A stretch of 64,000 nucleotides of DNA, from positions 112,121,284 to 112,185,283 of the forward strand of contig OV884057.1 in the NCBI GenBank assembly GCA_930367215.1, given 5' to 3'. How positions within the stretch are numbered: position 1 is the first letter of the stretch; every line of letters starts with the position of its first letter. Positions 12,149 to 23,900 of this stretch are shown here, in pieces. The DNA is from Pollenia angustigena (taxonomy: Eukaryota; Arthropoda; Insecta; Diptera; Polleniidae). The translations under genes and the position numbers were made by a program. Below the pieces are notes generated by a model that did not search any database, was not told the DNA's origin, and saw only the letters and a program-made list of their open reading frames with translations.

Positions 12149-12817
12149 TAAGTATCAGAATGCAAACATAAATTGTTTTTTCTATTTTACACCTTATGTG
12201 TGTTCTTTATTCAGAAGCGAACAAATTGTTTTACTAATTTTGCATGATTTTATTTTACAAATTTACAACTATGGTCGGTCATTGCAAATTTTCGGTATTT
12301 GCAACAGGCCAGATTTTTTCGAGTCACGAAAATCGAGCTCGCACTGTTTTACTTAAAAACTGTTTTATGGCCAATTTAAACTCCAAATGCTTTGGATGAT
12401 ATTATTTTTATTGAAGATAATAATAATGCATTAAAAAATGTTTATATACAAATGTAAATATATTTATTATTTAATCTTAAATGAAAATGGTCCCCATCAA
12501 CGCCGTCGCCTTTTTTTAAATTTTGAGGTATATAATATTCGGCACAGCTGAATTCAACTTGTTTTGTGTTTAATTAAATTGCAAAAATGGCTTAGTGCTT
12601 TTTAGTGGGTTTTTTTGCTCGAAATAGTACTTTTTAGTGCTTTTTTTAAATTTTAAAGTGCTTTTTGCTCTCAAAAAGTTGGCATCACTGGCTCGATGTA
12701 TTGAATTCTAATTTTTACCAGAGCTTCTCTCAAAATTAGGAAAAACTGCGGTGATTTAAAAAAAAAATAACGGAGAATCTCTATCGATTTCAATTGCACA
12801 CGATTTCCAGAAATAAT

Positions 12818-13038
12818 CAGGGGTGTCATGGAAATCGAAAACGTAAAACGAAAGAATTTGGCAGTTCTTTTTATTCAACTTTGAATCTAATTTTTACAAT
12901 TTTTGTTAAAAAAAATTCTGTTTAATAGAGTATTATTCGTATAATAATTGTCATAAAATTTTTTTATTACAGAAATCTTATTGAAAAACGACTCTTAAAA
13001 TTCTTTCGTTTTACGTTTTCGATGTCCATGACCCCCTG
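12818..13038. mobile_element. hAT-like MITE, CAGGGG ends
   Basis: CAGGGGTGTCATGGAAATCG / CGATGTCCATGACCCCCTG with AAAACGTAAAACGAAAGAAT inverted inside. It lies in a dispersed repeat that recurs at 38030-38410. TSD imperfect. Confidence 0.75.
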
Positions 13039-13347
13039 AATAAATTGGTTTAAAATGTTTTTCATAACTGGCTGGCACCTGTCATCTCTCTTTTTCTGTT
13101 TATTAATAAAATAAAATTATGAATTCAAATAGAGATGTTTGTTTTTCTATTGGATAAAATTATTTGAATTATTCGAGTTACTCGAGACAACATAATTTTT
13201 TGTAAAATCATTACAAGAATTCCCATGTTTTAAATCTGATTGCTTTTGGCAAAGTTTACAATTTTTTTTTTACTTTCTTACATTACATTGGCTATCGGAT
13301 GTATATCCATCTTCCTCAATTTTTGAATAAAATTATTTTCATTGGTA

Positions 13348-14687
13348 CGCTCACAATATTATTACAGTAACGGACTGTAGTTTATTTAAGAAGTATTCCG
13401 TTCAGTCGTTTTTAAATAAATAAACATTTAAAATTCCAAGCAAATTTATTTTTAACTGATTCTAAACGTCATTTAAAAAAAACTAAGTGCATATCAAAAC
13501 GGATTTTCAGTTACATTTAATATTGTCCGTTGATTAAGTTAAATTCTTTTTCAAGGTTTTGTTATAACGTGCTAAATTCCCATTTCATACTATTGACAAA
13601 CTGAAGTTTATTGTTGATGGGATAAGCTATTCCTATGCGCATTTCACTGGTTGCTTAGGCCAGATCGTCAGGAAACTTCATCCAAAGATTTTAGAAAAAC
13701 TAAAGATATTATACAAATAAAGAAAGAGAATTATAAGCCCCAGTTATACTTGCAAAAATATCAAAGCTTAAACAAAAACAACAACAGCAATAAACAGTGA
13801 GTTTATCTTTTCTTACAATCCCGACCACAAGTGGTTGATTTTTTGTCAACTCTAAATGTAGTTGTAAGTGGGTAAAGAAAAAACAAAAATAAAACAAATT
13901 TCTTTATTTTATTTTGCCAGTTCAGTTTTATTTACACTGCCACATGTATATTAAAATCTTCTTTATGTAAAATTGAATGAAAATGTAATTTAAAGTAACG
14001 AAAAGTTTATTTAATTTTTAATGTCAAATTTTCAACAGCGAATTCCGTAAAGCAAATGAATGTTAAGTAATTTTATATAATTTAATAATTTCCAATAATA
14101 AATTTTTACTTATCTATAAAAAAAAACGATTTGCTTGTAAAACAATTCCCAGTTTCTATTTGTTAAAATAATTTAGGTAAATACATCAAATTTTAAAAGT
14201 AAAATAATTGCGAAGCCATATCGGTCATGCCGCTGGTGTCTTATAATTGAGAGTTCTTCTGTAAAGAACGTGGTCAGTACAACAAAGGTAAAGGCTCAGT
14301 TAGCCGGGAGTAACAGTAACCTTACCGTTAAAAAGTAAGACCAATCTATTTCTTACAGATTGAGACGTAACATCTTACTGCTAACTGTAATCGTTCTAAT
14401 TGCTTTACATAAAACAAAATAAAACAGCTGATTTGCAACGTTACTGTTACTCCCGGCTAACTGAGCCTTAAAACAAACGTATGTAACGGGGTAAATAAAT
14501 AATAATATTCTCTCGCTCTCTCATTAGAAAAACAAGGGGACAGTTGTCTGTCTGATATTTTTTAGAAATTCTGCTCTTTTGTGGAGTATTGTTTTTACGG
14601 AATATTCAGTTAATGTTTTGATAGTTATTTTATATAAAATAACTGAATATTCCTTTTTTTTTAATAATTGTGCACATAATTGTGAAG
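13348..14687. mobile_element. Mariner-like MITE, copy A
   Basis: Begins TA-CGCTCACAATATTATTACAG and is collinear with copy B at 16109-17228 for over 1 kb. The right end is eroded (ATTGTGAAG-TA near 14687). Interrupted by the 177-bp element at 14292. The open frames inside (13709, 14579, 14630) are incidental. Confidence 0.75.
14292..14468. mobile_element. PIF-like MITE nested in copy A, TAA TSD
   Basis: Absent from copy B, which gives the empty site AAAAGTAAAACAAACG. TAA at 14289-14291 and 14469-14471; ends AGGCTCAGTTAGCCGGGAGT and ACTCCCGGCTAACTGAGCCT. 177 bp. Confidence 0.9.
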
Positions 14688-14879
14688 TAACAATAAAACA
14701 ATTTTTGACATTTCATTTTGTTCGCGGTTTTTTTTTTTTTTACTTGATATTTTTGATTTACGGTGTAAGAAGTATGACCTAAAATCCAAAAAGTATTAAT
14801 AAAATAAATTGTTTTTAAGGAAAAAAATGCCAAAAGAAAAAATATCAAAAAATAATCTTTTTAATAAGTGCGTTTTTGA

Positions 14880-16080
14880 GTCTATAAAATAGAGGGAAAA
14901 GTACTTTTTTGCAAAGTTTACAAAAAGGTGTTTCATTTAAAAATTTCAAGTAAATCAGCACCTTCAAAGCCAGAAACACAAAGATTTATGATTTATGAAA
15001 ACGTTTCGCAAACTTTAATTTCAAGAAAATCAACTTTTGGGGATAAGACTAGCAAATTTAGTTTTGAATTGTATAATGCTCTGGTGTCTGCAGACATATG
15101 TACCTCTATATTAGCTAATCAACCAAAATTATAGAATTTTTTAAACAAATATAACAATGAAACCATTCCTACGGAAACAACCCTTAAAAAAACTTATATC
15201 GCCAAGTTGTACACTATACAACTATGTGACATTGTTGAAAGAATTAAGTGACATAATTTGTGGCTGTCTATCGACGAAGCAATGGACACTGAAGGACGTT
15301 TCGTTGTCTATGTAATTGGGATCTTGAATGCAGAAGAAGAACAGAGTAAACACAATAGTTCGAACTTTCAAAGATTCAATTTCTCTTTTAAAATCCTTTA
15401 ATAAAAGTAAAATGTTGCTCTACTTGACCTTTTTTTTAAGATATCTTACTCAAAAATGTTACATGTCATATGCTAAGCTCATGCCATGCATGAAAGTTTT
15501 TAAAGTCACCTTTGCGTTTCAACCATGTATAACAAGATGGGGTACCTGGTTGCAGGCAGTTGAGTATTATGCCAAAAATTTTGAAGAGTTTAAAGATGTG
15601 GTAAATAATTTTAACGAAAGTAATGCAGTCGCGATAAAAAAGTAAACAATATTTTAAATGTACCTAATATAAAGGCTCAATTAGAATTTATACACTCCAA
15701 CAATGGGTTTCTAGTCGAGACAATAACCGAACTTCAGGGGTTTAAATCATTGAACACCTCGGGTTAACTCGTTGATGACGCTGTCACTAAAATAAGAAAA
15801 GTAGAAGGTCAAATCGGCGAAAAAATAAAAGCCAAACTTTATGCAGTTTTAAAAAAGAATGCCGGATTTAAAAAAGTTAAAGAAATTGGTAATATTTTTA
15901 ATTTACCTTCCAGTAAAGAACAAATTGTAGACAATGAATATTCTAGAAAGGAGTTGACCACTTTTAAATATACACCTATTACATCCGTTGATGTCGAACG
16001 AACATTTTCAATGCTTAAAACTGTTTTAAGACCAAATAGAATGAGTTTTACATTTGATAACTTAAAAAAAAACTTATTTA
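14880..16080 (+). pseudogene. hAT transposase relic
   Basis: Pieces in order over three frames: KSAPSKPETQRFMIYENVSQ (near 14950), LWLSIDEAMDTEGRFVVYVIG (near 15260), ITRWGTWLQAVEYYAKNFEEF (near 15530), AQLEFIHSNNGFLVETITELQ then KLYAVLKKNAGFKKVKEIG, and the C-terminal dimerisation motif TPITSVDVERTFSMLKTVLR with MSFTFDNLKKNL (15970-16080). The last part is one frame from about 15673 to 16080 with a single stop near 15766. SIDE-type Asp, WGTW and the hAT C-terminal block identify the superfamily. Multiple stops and frameshifts make it dead. Element ends were not identified because mariner-like MITEs lie on both sides. Confidence 0.85.
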
Positions 16081-16108
16081 TTTATATATGTAAATATATT
16101 TTTATCTA

Positions 16109-17228
16109 CACTCACAATATTATTACAGTAACGGACTGTAGTTTATTTAAGAAATATTCCGTTCAGTAATTTTTAAATAAATAAACATTTAAAATTCCAA
16201 GCAAATTTATTTTTAACTGATTCTAACAGTTATTTAAAAAACTAAGTGCATATTAATACGGATTTTCAGTTGCAGTTAATATTGTCCGTTGATTGAGTTA
16301 AATTCTTCTTTATGTTAAATTAAATAAAAATGTAATTTAAAGCAACGAAAAGTTCATTTAATTTTTCCTGTCAAAAATTCAACCGCGAATTCCGTAAAAA
16401 CAAATGAATATTCAGTTTTCTTATAGGTATAAATGAATTGTCAAAAAATTAACTACATATTCCGTAAAAACAAATAAATATGCAGTTATTTTATAAAACT
16501 TTACTGTAAAAAATTCAACACCATATTCAGTAAAAACAATAAAATATTCAGTTATTTTATATAATTTAACTACCAAAAATTTATTTTTACTTATCTATAA
16601 AAAATGAAATGCTTGTTTTGTGTAAGCAATTCCCATTTTCTATTTGTTAATATAATTTAGTTAAATACATCAAATTTAAAAAGTAAAATAATTGCGAAGC
16701 CATATCGGTCATGCTGCTGGTGTCTTATAATTGAGAGTTCTTCTGTGAACAACGTGGTCAGTACAACAAAAGTAAAACAAACGTGTGTAACAGGGTAAGT
16801 AAATAATAATATTCTCCCTCTCTCCTCGCTTATAAGAAAAACAAGCGGACAAGTGTCTGTCTGGTATTTTTTAGAAATTCGGCTCTTTTGTGGAGTAAAC
16901 GAAAATTACTGAATTTAATAAAATAACTGAATATTAAATTGTTTTTACTGAATATGGGGTCAATTTTTTGACAGTAAAATTTTAAAAAATAACTGAATAT
17001 TAAATTGTTTTTACTGAATATGGTGTTGAATTTTTGACAGTAAAATTTTACAAAATAACTGAATATTTATTTGATTTTACGGAATATGGTGCTGAATTTT
17101 TGACAGTAAAAATTAAATGAACTATTTGTTAAAAATAAATGAAAAATAAGTAGACCGGTTTTTAATTGAATTTTCATTTATTTTATATTACAATTTCAGT
17201 TAATTTTACGTACAGAATATTGTGAGTG
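16109..17228. mobile_element. Mariner-like MITE, copy B, TA TSD
   Basis: TA at 16107-16108 and 17229-17230; ends CACTCACAATATT and AATATTGTGAGTG, 1120 bp. Near each end sits an array of roughly 66-nt units (AAATAACTGAATATT...TTTTTACTGAATATGG). On the right, unit starts are at 16922, 16988 and 17054. The left array (16380-16560) is the inverse. Confidence 0.88.
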
Positions 17229-18164
17229 TACTACTACTTTTTAAAATATGTTTTAAGTTTTTAAAACTGAATGAAATGTATTTATGTTTTTTTTTTTTTT
17301 GTTAAATATGGTTAAATAAATATATTTTTAATGCATATTTTTTATTTTTATTTTTGCATATTTTACGATTTTTATTGCATATTTTACGATTTTTATTGCA
17401 TGTTTTATGCGCATATTTTGCGATTTTAAGTGCATGAACTTCCTTGCCCTGATCTTTAAACTCAAATGTAAAGTATTATATTTTTTCATAATAAAAAAGA
17501 AATTTTAGTTGAATTGTTTAAGGTTTAAAAATTGTTTCTTCTTTTAGCTTTGGTCAAAAAAAAAAAAAAAAAACGTTGGCTATTTTCTTTTATTTGAATT
17601 TGGTTCTTTTTTTATTACTTTTCATTTGAAAACTCTTCAAATAGAGATGTATTGACCTTTTTTCTTTAAGTAGAAGCGCTGAATTAATAGCAGTTGTTTT
17701 AATTCAATGTAAGAAGTGTTCTAGTCTTACTTAAAATAAGTAAGTTATACTAAAGCAAAGAAAAGGTTACCTTTTTTAAGTGTTTATCAAAAAATCGCAA
17801 AAATCATCAAATTGGGTAATGTAGAGGCAAAATTATTCTGGGATAAAGCTTTATTCTTTATTATTTTAAGAAGTCCTTCTAGAAGCCCTTAAAGTAGATG
17901 CAGAAAGGCAAGGCCTTGGTTTTCAGGGACATACCGTGTAAATTAGAAATAAAGTTAAAATGCAACTAGGAGGCTTGTGAATTAGTTTCAATTCTTATAT
18001 CTGACCAATTCACATTTTTTTTGATTTGCTCGATCCTCATGAGTGAGGAAATTAAAAATAATTTTATTCTTCACCCTCATGAGGATAAATAAGCAGCAAA
18101 ATTTCTAAACGTTCACGCTCGCTCATCAACACCATTTCCAGGACTACTAAGACGGCAACTGCTA
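17229..18164. other. AT-rich stretch without gene
   Basis: TTTTATTGCATATTTTACGA-type tandem words at 17335-17430, an A run at 17556-17573, an AAGGCC scrap near 17910 and a palindrome centred near 18058 (CCTCATGAG...CTCATGAGG). No coding signal. Confidence 0.55.
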
Positions 18165-19035
18165 TTCTTGCAAAAGCGCCATTGGCGTAAACTAGGGAAT
18201 TAACCCGAGGACTGTATAATGGCTATACGAATGTTATTTGACTCATTATAATGGGAACGGTGGCAATAACCGTAACAGGTGCCATTAGAACAACCCCCTC
18301 TTAGGCATTCTTTACGATCTTGAACTGGTTACCACCAGACATTTTGGCGAAAAGGTTAGCTGCGAACACAGCGGTAAGACTATGGGCCATTAAATCATGG
18401 TGGGATTACAATATCGCAAATGGTAACATCCTGTATGAGATAAATTGGCATATGGACGTTGATTATATCACAACTAGGCCAATCTTTGATCCTGGCCTCA
18501 CCATAAGGAATTAGGACAACGTGATTCACTATGATGCCTACAAATTACCGCGAATGTGATTCAGATATTCACTGACGGGTCTTAAACACTGTATGATGTC
18601 GGTTCTGGTATATACTCCAAGGAGCAAAGCTGGAGTATTCCTATAAGGCTTCCCGACCACTGCAGTGTCATTCAGGCAGAAATAATAGCCATATTCAAAG
18701 CCGCGAGACACATTACTACCGACAGCATGGCGGCCATAAGATCCCTGGAGAATGTGTTCATCACATCGAGAAACTGTATGGCGGACTCGTTGGCGTGTGC
18801 AGGCACCAATTTGAATCGAAACGATTCAACATATGATATAGGTGTTTACCTCCCAAGGAGTAAGCAACTTATTGCACACAAGTTTCATATCATTGCCAGT
18901 CAGAGATGCATTGATGTAACACTTCAGAGAAAAAAAGGACTCGGTGGCCATAACAGCTATACAGACATTATCAGAAACCTAATTGCGGTTATAACTGGCC
19001 ACTGGCCCATTGGGAGTCACGCCCAAATGCTAGGG
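18165..19035 (+). pseudogene. LINE relic: RT C-terminus and RNase H
   Basis: GAIRTTPS then LNWLPPDILAKRLAANTAVRLWA (18275-18400) is the end of an RT domain of LOA/R1/I-group elements. FTDGS-stop-TLYDVGSGIYS (near 18572), CSVIQAEIIAIFKAA and a TDSMAAIRSLE block are RNase H with the Asp, Glu, Asp residues. LIAHKFH to GSHAQMLGLPY closes the region. Several stops. Similar in type to the element at 39841-40933. Confidence 0.75.
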
Positions 19036-19610
19036 CTCCCTTACCTCTCAATGATTGCGCAATAAGGCCATGGACTTATCTCACAAGGTTTTAAAGCACC
19101 CCCTCCTACTCAGCCTTATTGTGGTTGTCATTGTCGCAAACGGGGGGTGCTTTAAAACCTTGTGAGATAAGGCCATGATGGCTTTATTGCTCAATTTAAT
19201 GGGAGATAAAGCCATAATGGCCTTATTGCCCAATCATTGAGAGGTAAGGTCATATTTAAAATTTTGCGAAATGAGAGATATAGCCATATTTTTTTTCGCA
19301 AATGAGAGAATAAAGCCATCTGCCGCGTCCTACTGAAGGAAAAAAACCCGAAGCACGGCCGCAGGCCGCCACGCAGAAAAACTTTAGTATGCGAAGCCAG
19401 ATTTCAATACTTAACTTTAGTGTTTCCGGAACTGAAATGAGAGATAAAGCCATTTTCTAATATTGCTAATGTGAGCTAAGACCATGATGGCTTTATCTCC
19501 CATTCAAATAAAAAAAAGGCTTTATATCCCTATTGAATGAGAGATAAAGCCGTCATGGCCTTATCTCACATGGTATTAAAGCACACACCCCCCCCCCCCC
19601 CCCCCTCGCA
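19036..19610. repeat. Foldback repeat cluster with poly(C)
   Basis: CTTATCTCACAAGGTTTTAA at 19076 and its inverse near 19150 form a hairpin. GAGATAAAGCCAT and AAGGCCATNATGG recur in both orientations to 19575. An uninterrupted run of 18 C is at 19588-19605. TCGCAAACG occurs at 19133 and again after the C run. Confidence 0.7.
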
Positions 19611-20569
19611 AACGTCTATGTCGTTTTTTGTAGTATGTATGTTTATTGAAAAACACAGGTTGTCTTCTAATTAAATGAGAGACTTTAACAAATGTTCGTG
19701 CGTGAATGTACTTGGTTAAAAATTATCAGTTCGTGAGCGGTCATGCCATTAGCATTTTTAAAATATGTTGTGTATGAAAGTCCGTAAACAAAAATATTAT
19801 ATTCGTGATCGTACGTTTCGTGAGTCTAAAAACACTCCCGTGCACAGCTAGGATAGGCGCCGGGGTTGCGGGTTCGTTTCGCCAAAGACTCTGGTCTCCT
19901 GCAGACAAGCGCAGGGCTTCGCGGGATTAGTTTAGGTAAAAAAAAGTAAAACAACATTTTTCAAAAGATCAATCGTATAATTAGACTTTTGTTTGGAAAT
20001 TATAAACAAGATTAATACAACATTATATTATTGGACAATTAGACAACATATATGTACGACGATAGTGCGAGCTTGTAGATTGGATAATAGATGTTGGTCA
20101 GAAATAACACCATGCAATTTTGTAACAATCGGTCCATAATTTACCATAGGTCCCATATAAAGCAGGCTTTTGAAATATTTTAACTGTCGATGGAGGGTAT
20201 TAAACAGTCGAATATATGTACCAGTCTGACTTGTAACTTTTTAACATCCTTTTGTGCACATTGGGATTGATTAGCCCGTTTTATTCATTTTCTAGTGCTA
20301 ATTTAAGAAAATCTTTGTGTTGCTGATTAACTGTTTTTAAGTGCCCTATCAAGTTTGTTACAGAAACCAAATTCGCCCATTTAGAAACTTTGGCTCTTGC
20401 CGTCATTTCTGGGGTGCCGTTTTAACAGACATACCGACAGACGGTCAGACAGACATTGTTAAATCAAAAGGGACTCGGAATATATATTCATTATTTTGTC
20501 TAAAATTAATATTGTAGAAATTATAAACGGAATGGCAAACTTATTTATATATACTTGTGAAGGGTATAC
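19611..20569. other. Non-coding, dispersed repeat pieces
   Basis: 19830-19935 is an unusually G+C-rich patch (AGGCGCCGGGGTTGCGGG) of unknown origin. 20130-20560 is a piece of the CGGTCCATAATTTACCATAG / AAACGGAATGGCAAACTT repeat. No gene recognised and no Wdr59 5' exon found. Confidence 0.5.
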
Positions 20570-20828
20570 ATCCCAATAAGCAATTTTGCTGGAAATCAAA
20601 TGCAAAACAATTGGTATTCTAGTTTGAATTATAAGTTTCAAGGGTTAAGATATTTTTGTTACGCTTTATTTCAATAGCATTCTCCAGTTAAATGGAAATT
20701 TTAAATCAAGTTAATATCAGTAAAATATTTTGAAACTTAAATAGCATTTAAAAATACGTTTGAACACAAGTTTATTTCCAGTTAAATTTTAAGCACTTGA
20801 AATTTTATTTTTGAGTGCTTATTGGGAT
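20570..20828. mobile_element. MITE-like element just upstream of a Wdr59 exon
   Basis: Ends ATCCCAATAAGCA and TGCTTATTGGGAT are perfect inverted repeats. It ends 94 bp before the Wdr59 acceptor. Confidence 0.7.
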
Positions 20829-20922
20829 ACATAAAAAAGTACTTTATATTTCATATTTTAAATATGTATGTATTTTTCCCAACTCTATATATTGTTTGTT
20901 AAATTTCATTAAATTGTTATAG

Positions 20923-23900
20923 CTGGAGCAACTCAAGTTGGATTTAATCGTGTTTCCGGTAATCTTTTGGCAGCGGCGCATGATGGTGATTTACGCATAT
21001 GGGATATACGTAAAGGTTCATGTCCAATCCACTATATTACTGCGCATTTAAACAGGTTAGTAAAAATTTATACAACAGAAAAATTTAACGATCCTAATTT
21101 ATCGTTAACACTGTAGAAGTTTTTAGTTCGCACTTGATCATAAAGATCAATCATTTGATTCAATGATTTTTTTAGGTATATTTTGCTTTGAATTGACCAA
21201 TGTAGCACAAACTGTAGGAGGTATTTTGTTCCATTCGTTTTGTGACGCTTCTTTTACGGCTTAATTCGTCCCACAGATGCGGGAGGACTCAACAGTTTAG
21301 CGCAGTGATGAATCAATCAGAGCTTTGCAATTGCAAAGGTGTGTTTTGGGTCATTATATTGCTAAAACCTAAATTTATCGAATATTACGCCCTCTGCTTC
21401 ACGTTTCGCTTCCAAATGTCTACATAAACAAATTTATTAATTTTTCCCATTTATAAATTGCTAATTTCCCACACCAGCGCTACCAATACAGCCCCAGACC
21501 ATTTCAGAACCTCCCTCATGTTTAACAGTCGAACGTGTATTTTTTCGTTCATTTTCAGTATTTGGCTTATGCCAAATATACGATCTTCCATCTGAACCAG
21601 TGTTGCAAAATTGCAATTTCAAAATGGTACTGAACTTTAACTAAAAAAGTATTTTTCCCACCAAATGGTACTTTTTGTTAAAAAAATATAACAATAATTT
21701 ATAAAAATAAAAGGAACAAAAAATATTTTACTGGAATTCATTTATTCCATGTAAATAATATTTCTGTTATACATACATAAGCGTCGAGCGGCCCATCCAT
21801 TTACATTTTATATTTTATTTGCCATATTATTTCTATATTGCACTATATTATTCAATAAGTGTCACAATGATTTCAATTAAAATATGGCGTAACTCTCATT
21901 TAAAAAAAACATAGGCGCATATTTAAAAATCATAACTAAAGTTGTAACTAACAAAACAGAAACTAAAAAATAGTTCATAGATAGTTATAGATCTTATTCA
22001 CAATTCATAACTAACGTTGTAACAGCTATCAGCTGATAGAAGAAATGCAACCATGCATATTGGCATGTAGAGAAAACAAAATTTGGATAACATTTTGAAC
22101 GATATATTCTGTAATTAATTAAAAAGCTTATCAAACTATTAAAAACCCATTTTTTGTTCTTTAAAGAATTAACACAAATTCTAAAAAGGTTATTTTTTGG
22201 TTATAATATTATATAATTCAATTTAAATAAGGACTTGTAAAAATAAAAGTATTAATAGAATTTTATCGACTAAGAACACATCTCTAGTTTATTTATTTTT
22301 TTTTTTAAGGATGTTTTTCGGATGTAGTAGAAATGAATTTGAAATGGATTCCATTGCGTTTTATAAGTCTAAACTGTTTTTTTGCAATGTTTTTATCTCA
22401 TATTATTTGAATATCTCTTATAATTTTTTCCATTTATTTTTTTATAACCACTTCAAAAATGTTGTACTTTTGAAATAAATTATAAAATGATATCCATCAG
22501 CTGTTCTTTGAATGTATGTTGGTATTTAGTTACAGCTTTACCTATAATTAAGTGTAAACTTTTTATGCTGAAGGTAATCATCTGTGAATAACTTAAAAAG
22601 CTTCTTAAAAAAGTTAACACTTGGTTATAATTTATGAATATGCGCCATAACCTTTAAATCAAAGCAACATGGTACATTATTGCTAACACATTTCACAGTA
22701 TATTGCACTTCTTTTCTTATTTCGATATTTGTCAATATATTGTGTCACCTTCGAATATTATAAACCCATTGGCGATAAAACTGAACAGTTATATTACAAG
22801 TGTATGAGCCGATTAAGGTACGTTTTTTCAGTATTTTCTAAAAAAAATATTTGAAATAGTTCATACATTTATGAACAAGAATATAAATTAAAAACTTAAT
22901 TTTTTCAACATAAATTTATACTGGTATTTATATTTATATTTTAACTTTTGCAAAGTTACATTATTCAGACCTTGACATATTTTACATACTTAGAACTTAG
23001 TTCTAAAAAAAAGTTTAAAACATGAATGCTTAAAAATAAAGCTTTTAAATCAGTGTTTTAACATTATGCAAATTTACTTTAAGAGACCATCAGAAATATT
23101 ATAACTACAACAGCAACTACCAGTTAATTTTAATAGATCTTTAGTTTTTATCAAACTTGAAACAGTTGCTACGTGTTAATTTCTATCGTTGCTTTCTACA
23201 TCATTTTGCATTTGAAAATGTGGTATCGATCAAATACCAAATTATTAGTTTCGTTCTTAATATTGCACACAGAAAAAAATTAATGTAAATTCGTTCAAAA
23301 CAAGGTTGATTTTACATTTTTCAGTAGTGATTTTGCTTCATTGTTGTTTCATGTTAATTTAACATGATTTTACAATAACTTGCGAACAAAATTTTTTTCT
23401 TTTAAAATAACTATAATTCATGTTAATTTAACATTGCAGTAAAGTTAGAGCAAAATGTTATTAATATTGAAATAACAATCCGAATCACGTTGAATGAAAG
23501 TTATTTAAAGTTGAAACAACGTGAATTTCATGTAGAATCAAATTGGTTGGAGTTGATATACCAGTGTGAAGACAACATATGCATTTATTTAAGAATAATT
23601 TAAAACACTTACCCCTGTAACACATGTTTCACTTATTTTGTATCTCCTTTGTTAACAGAAGCATCAGCAGAATGGCCCGATATCGTTTTCGTCATCATTC
23701 TACTTTGAAAACTTGATGTACTATTTAACTAAATAATTTTAATTAAAAGAATACGGGAATTGTCTTCTTTTTATAACATATTTTAAACATGAAAATAAAA
23801 AGATGTACATACTTAAGTGTGTATGCATTTTAATTTAACAAGATAAACTTTTGATTTAAATATAAAACAGGTTTTTATGGATTCAATATTGAAGAATGTT

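Larger units (their letters stand above)
10395..12690. mobile_element. hAT-type element, 8-bp TSD GCTCGATG
   Basis: GCTCGATG at 10387-10394 and 12691-12698; ends CAGTGATGCCAACTTGG and CAAAAAGTTGGCATCACTG (the latter preceded by GCTCT). It carries a LINE nested in a LINE (10680-11518) and a PIF-like MITE (11809-12148). Confidence 0.9.
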
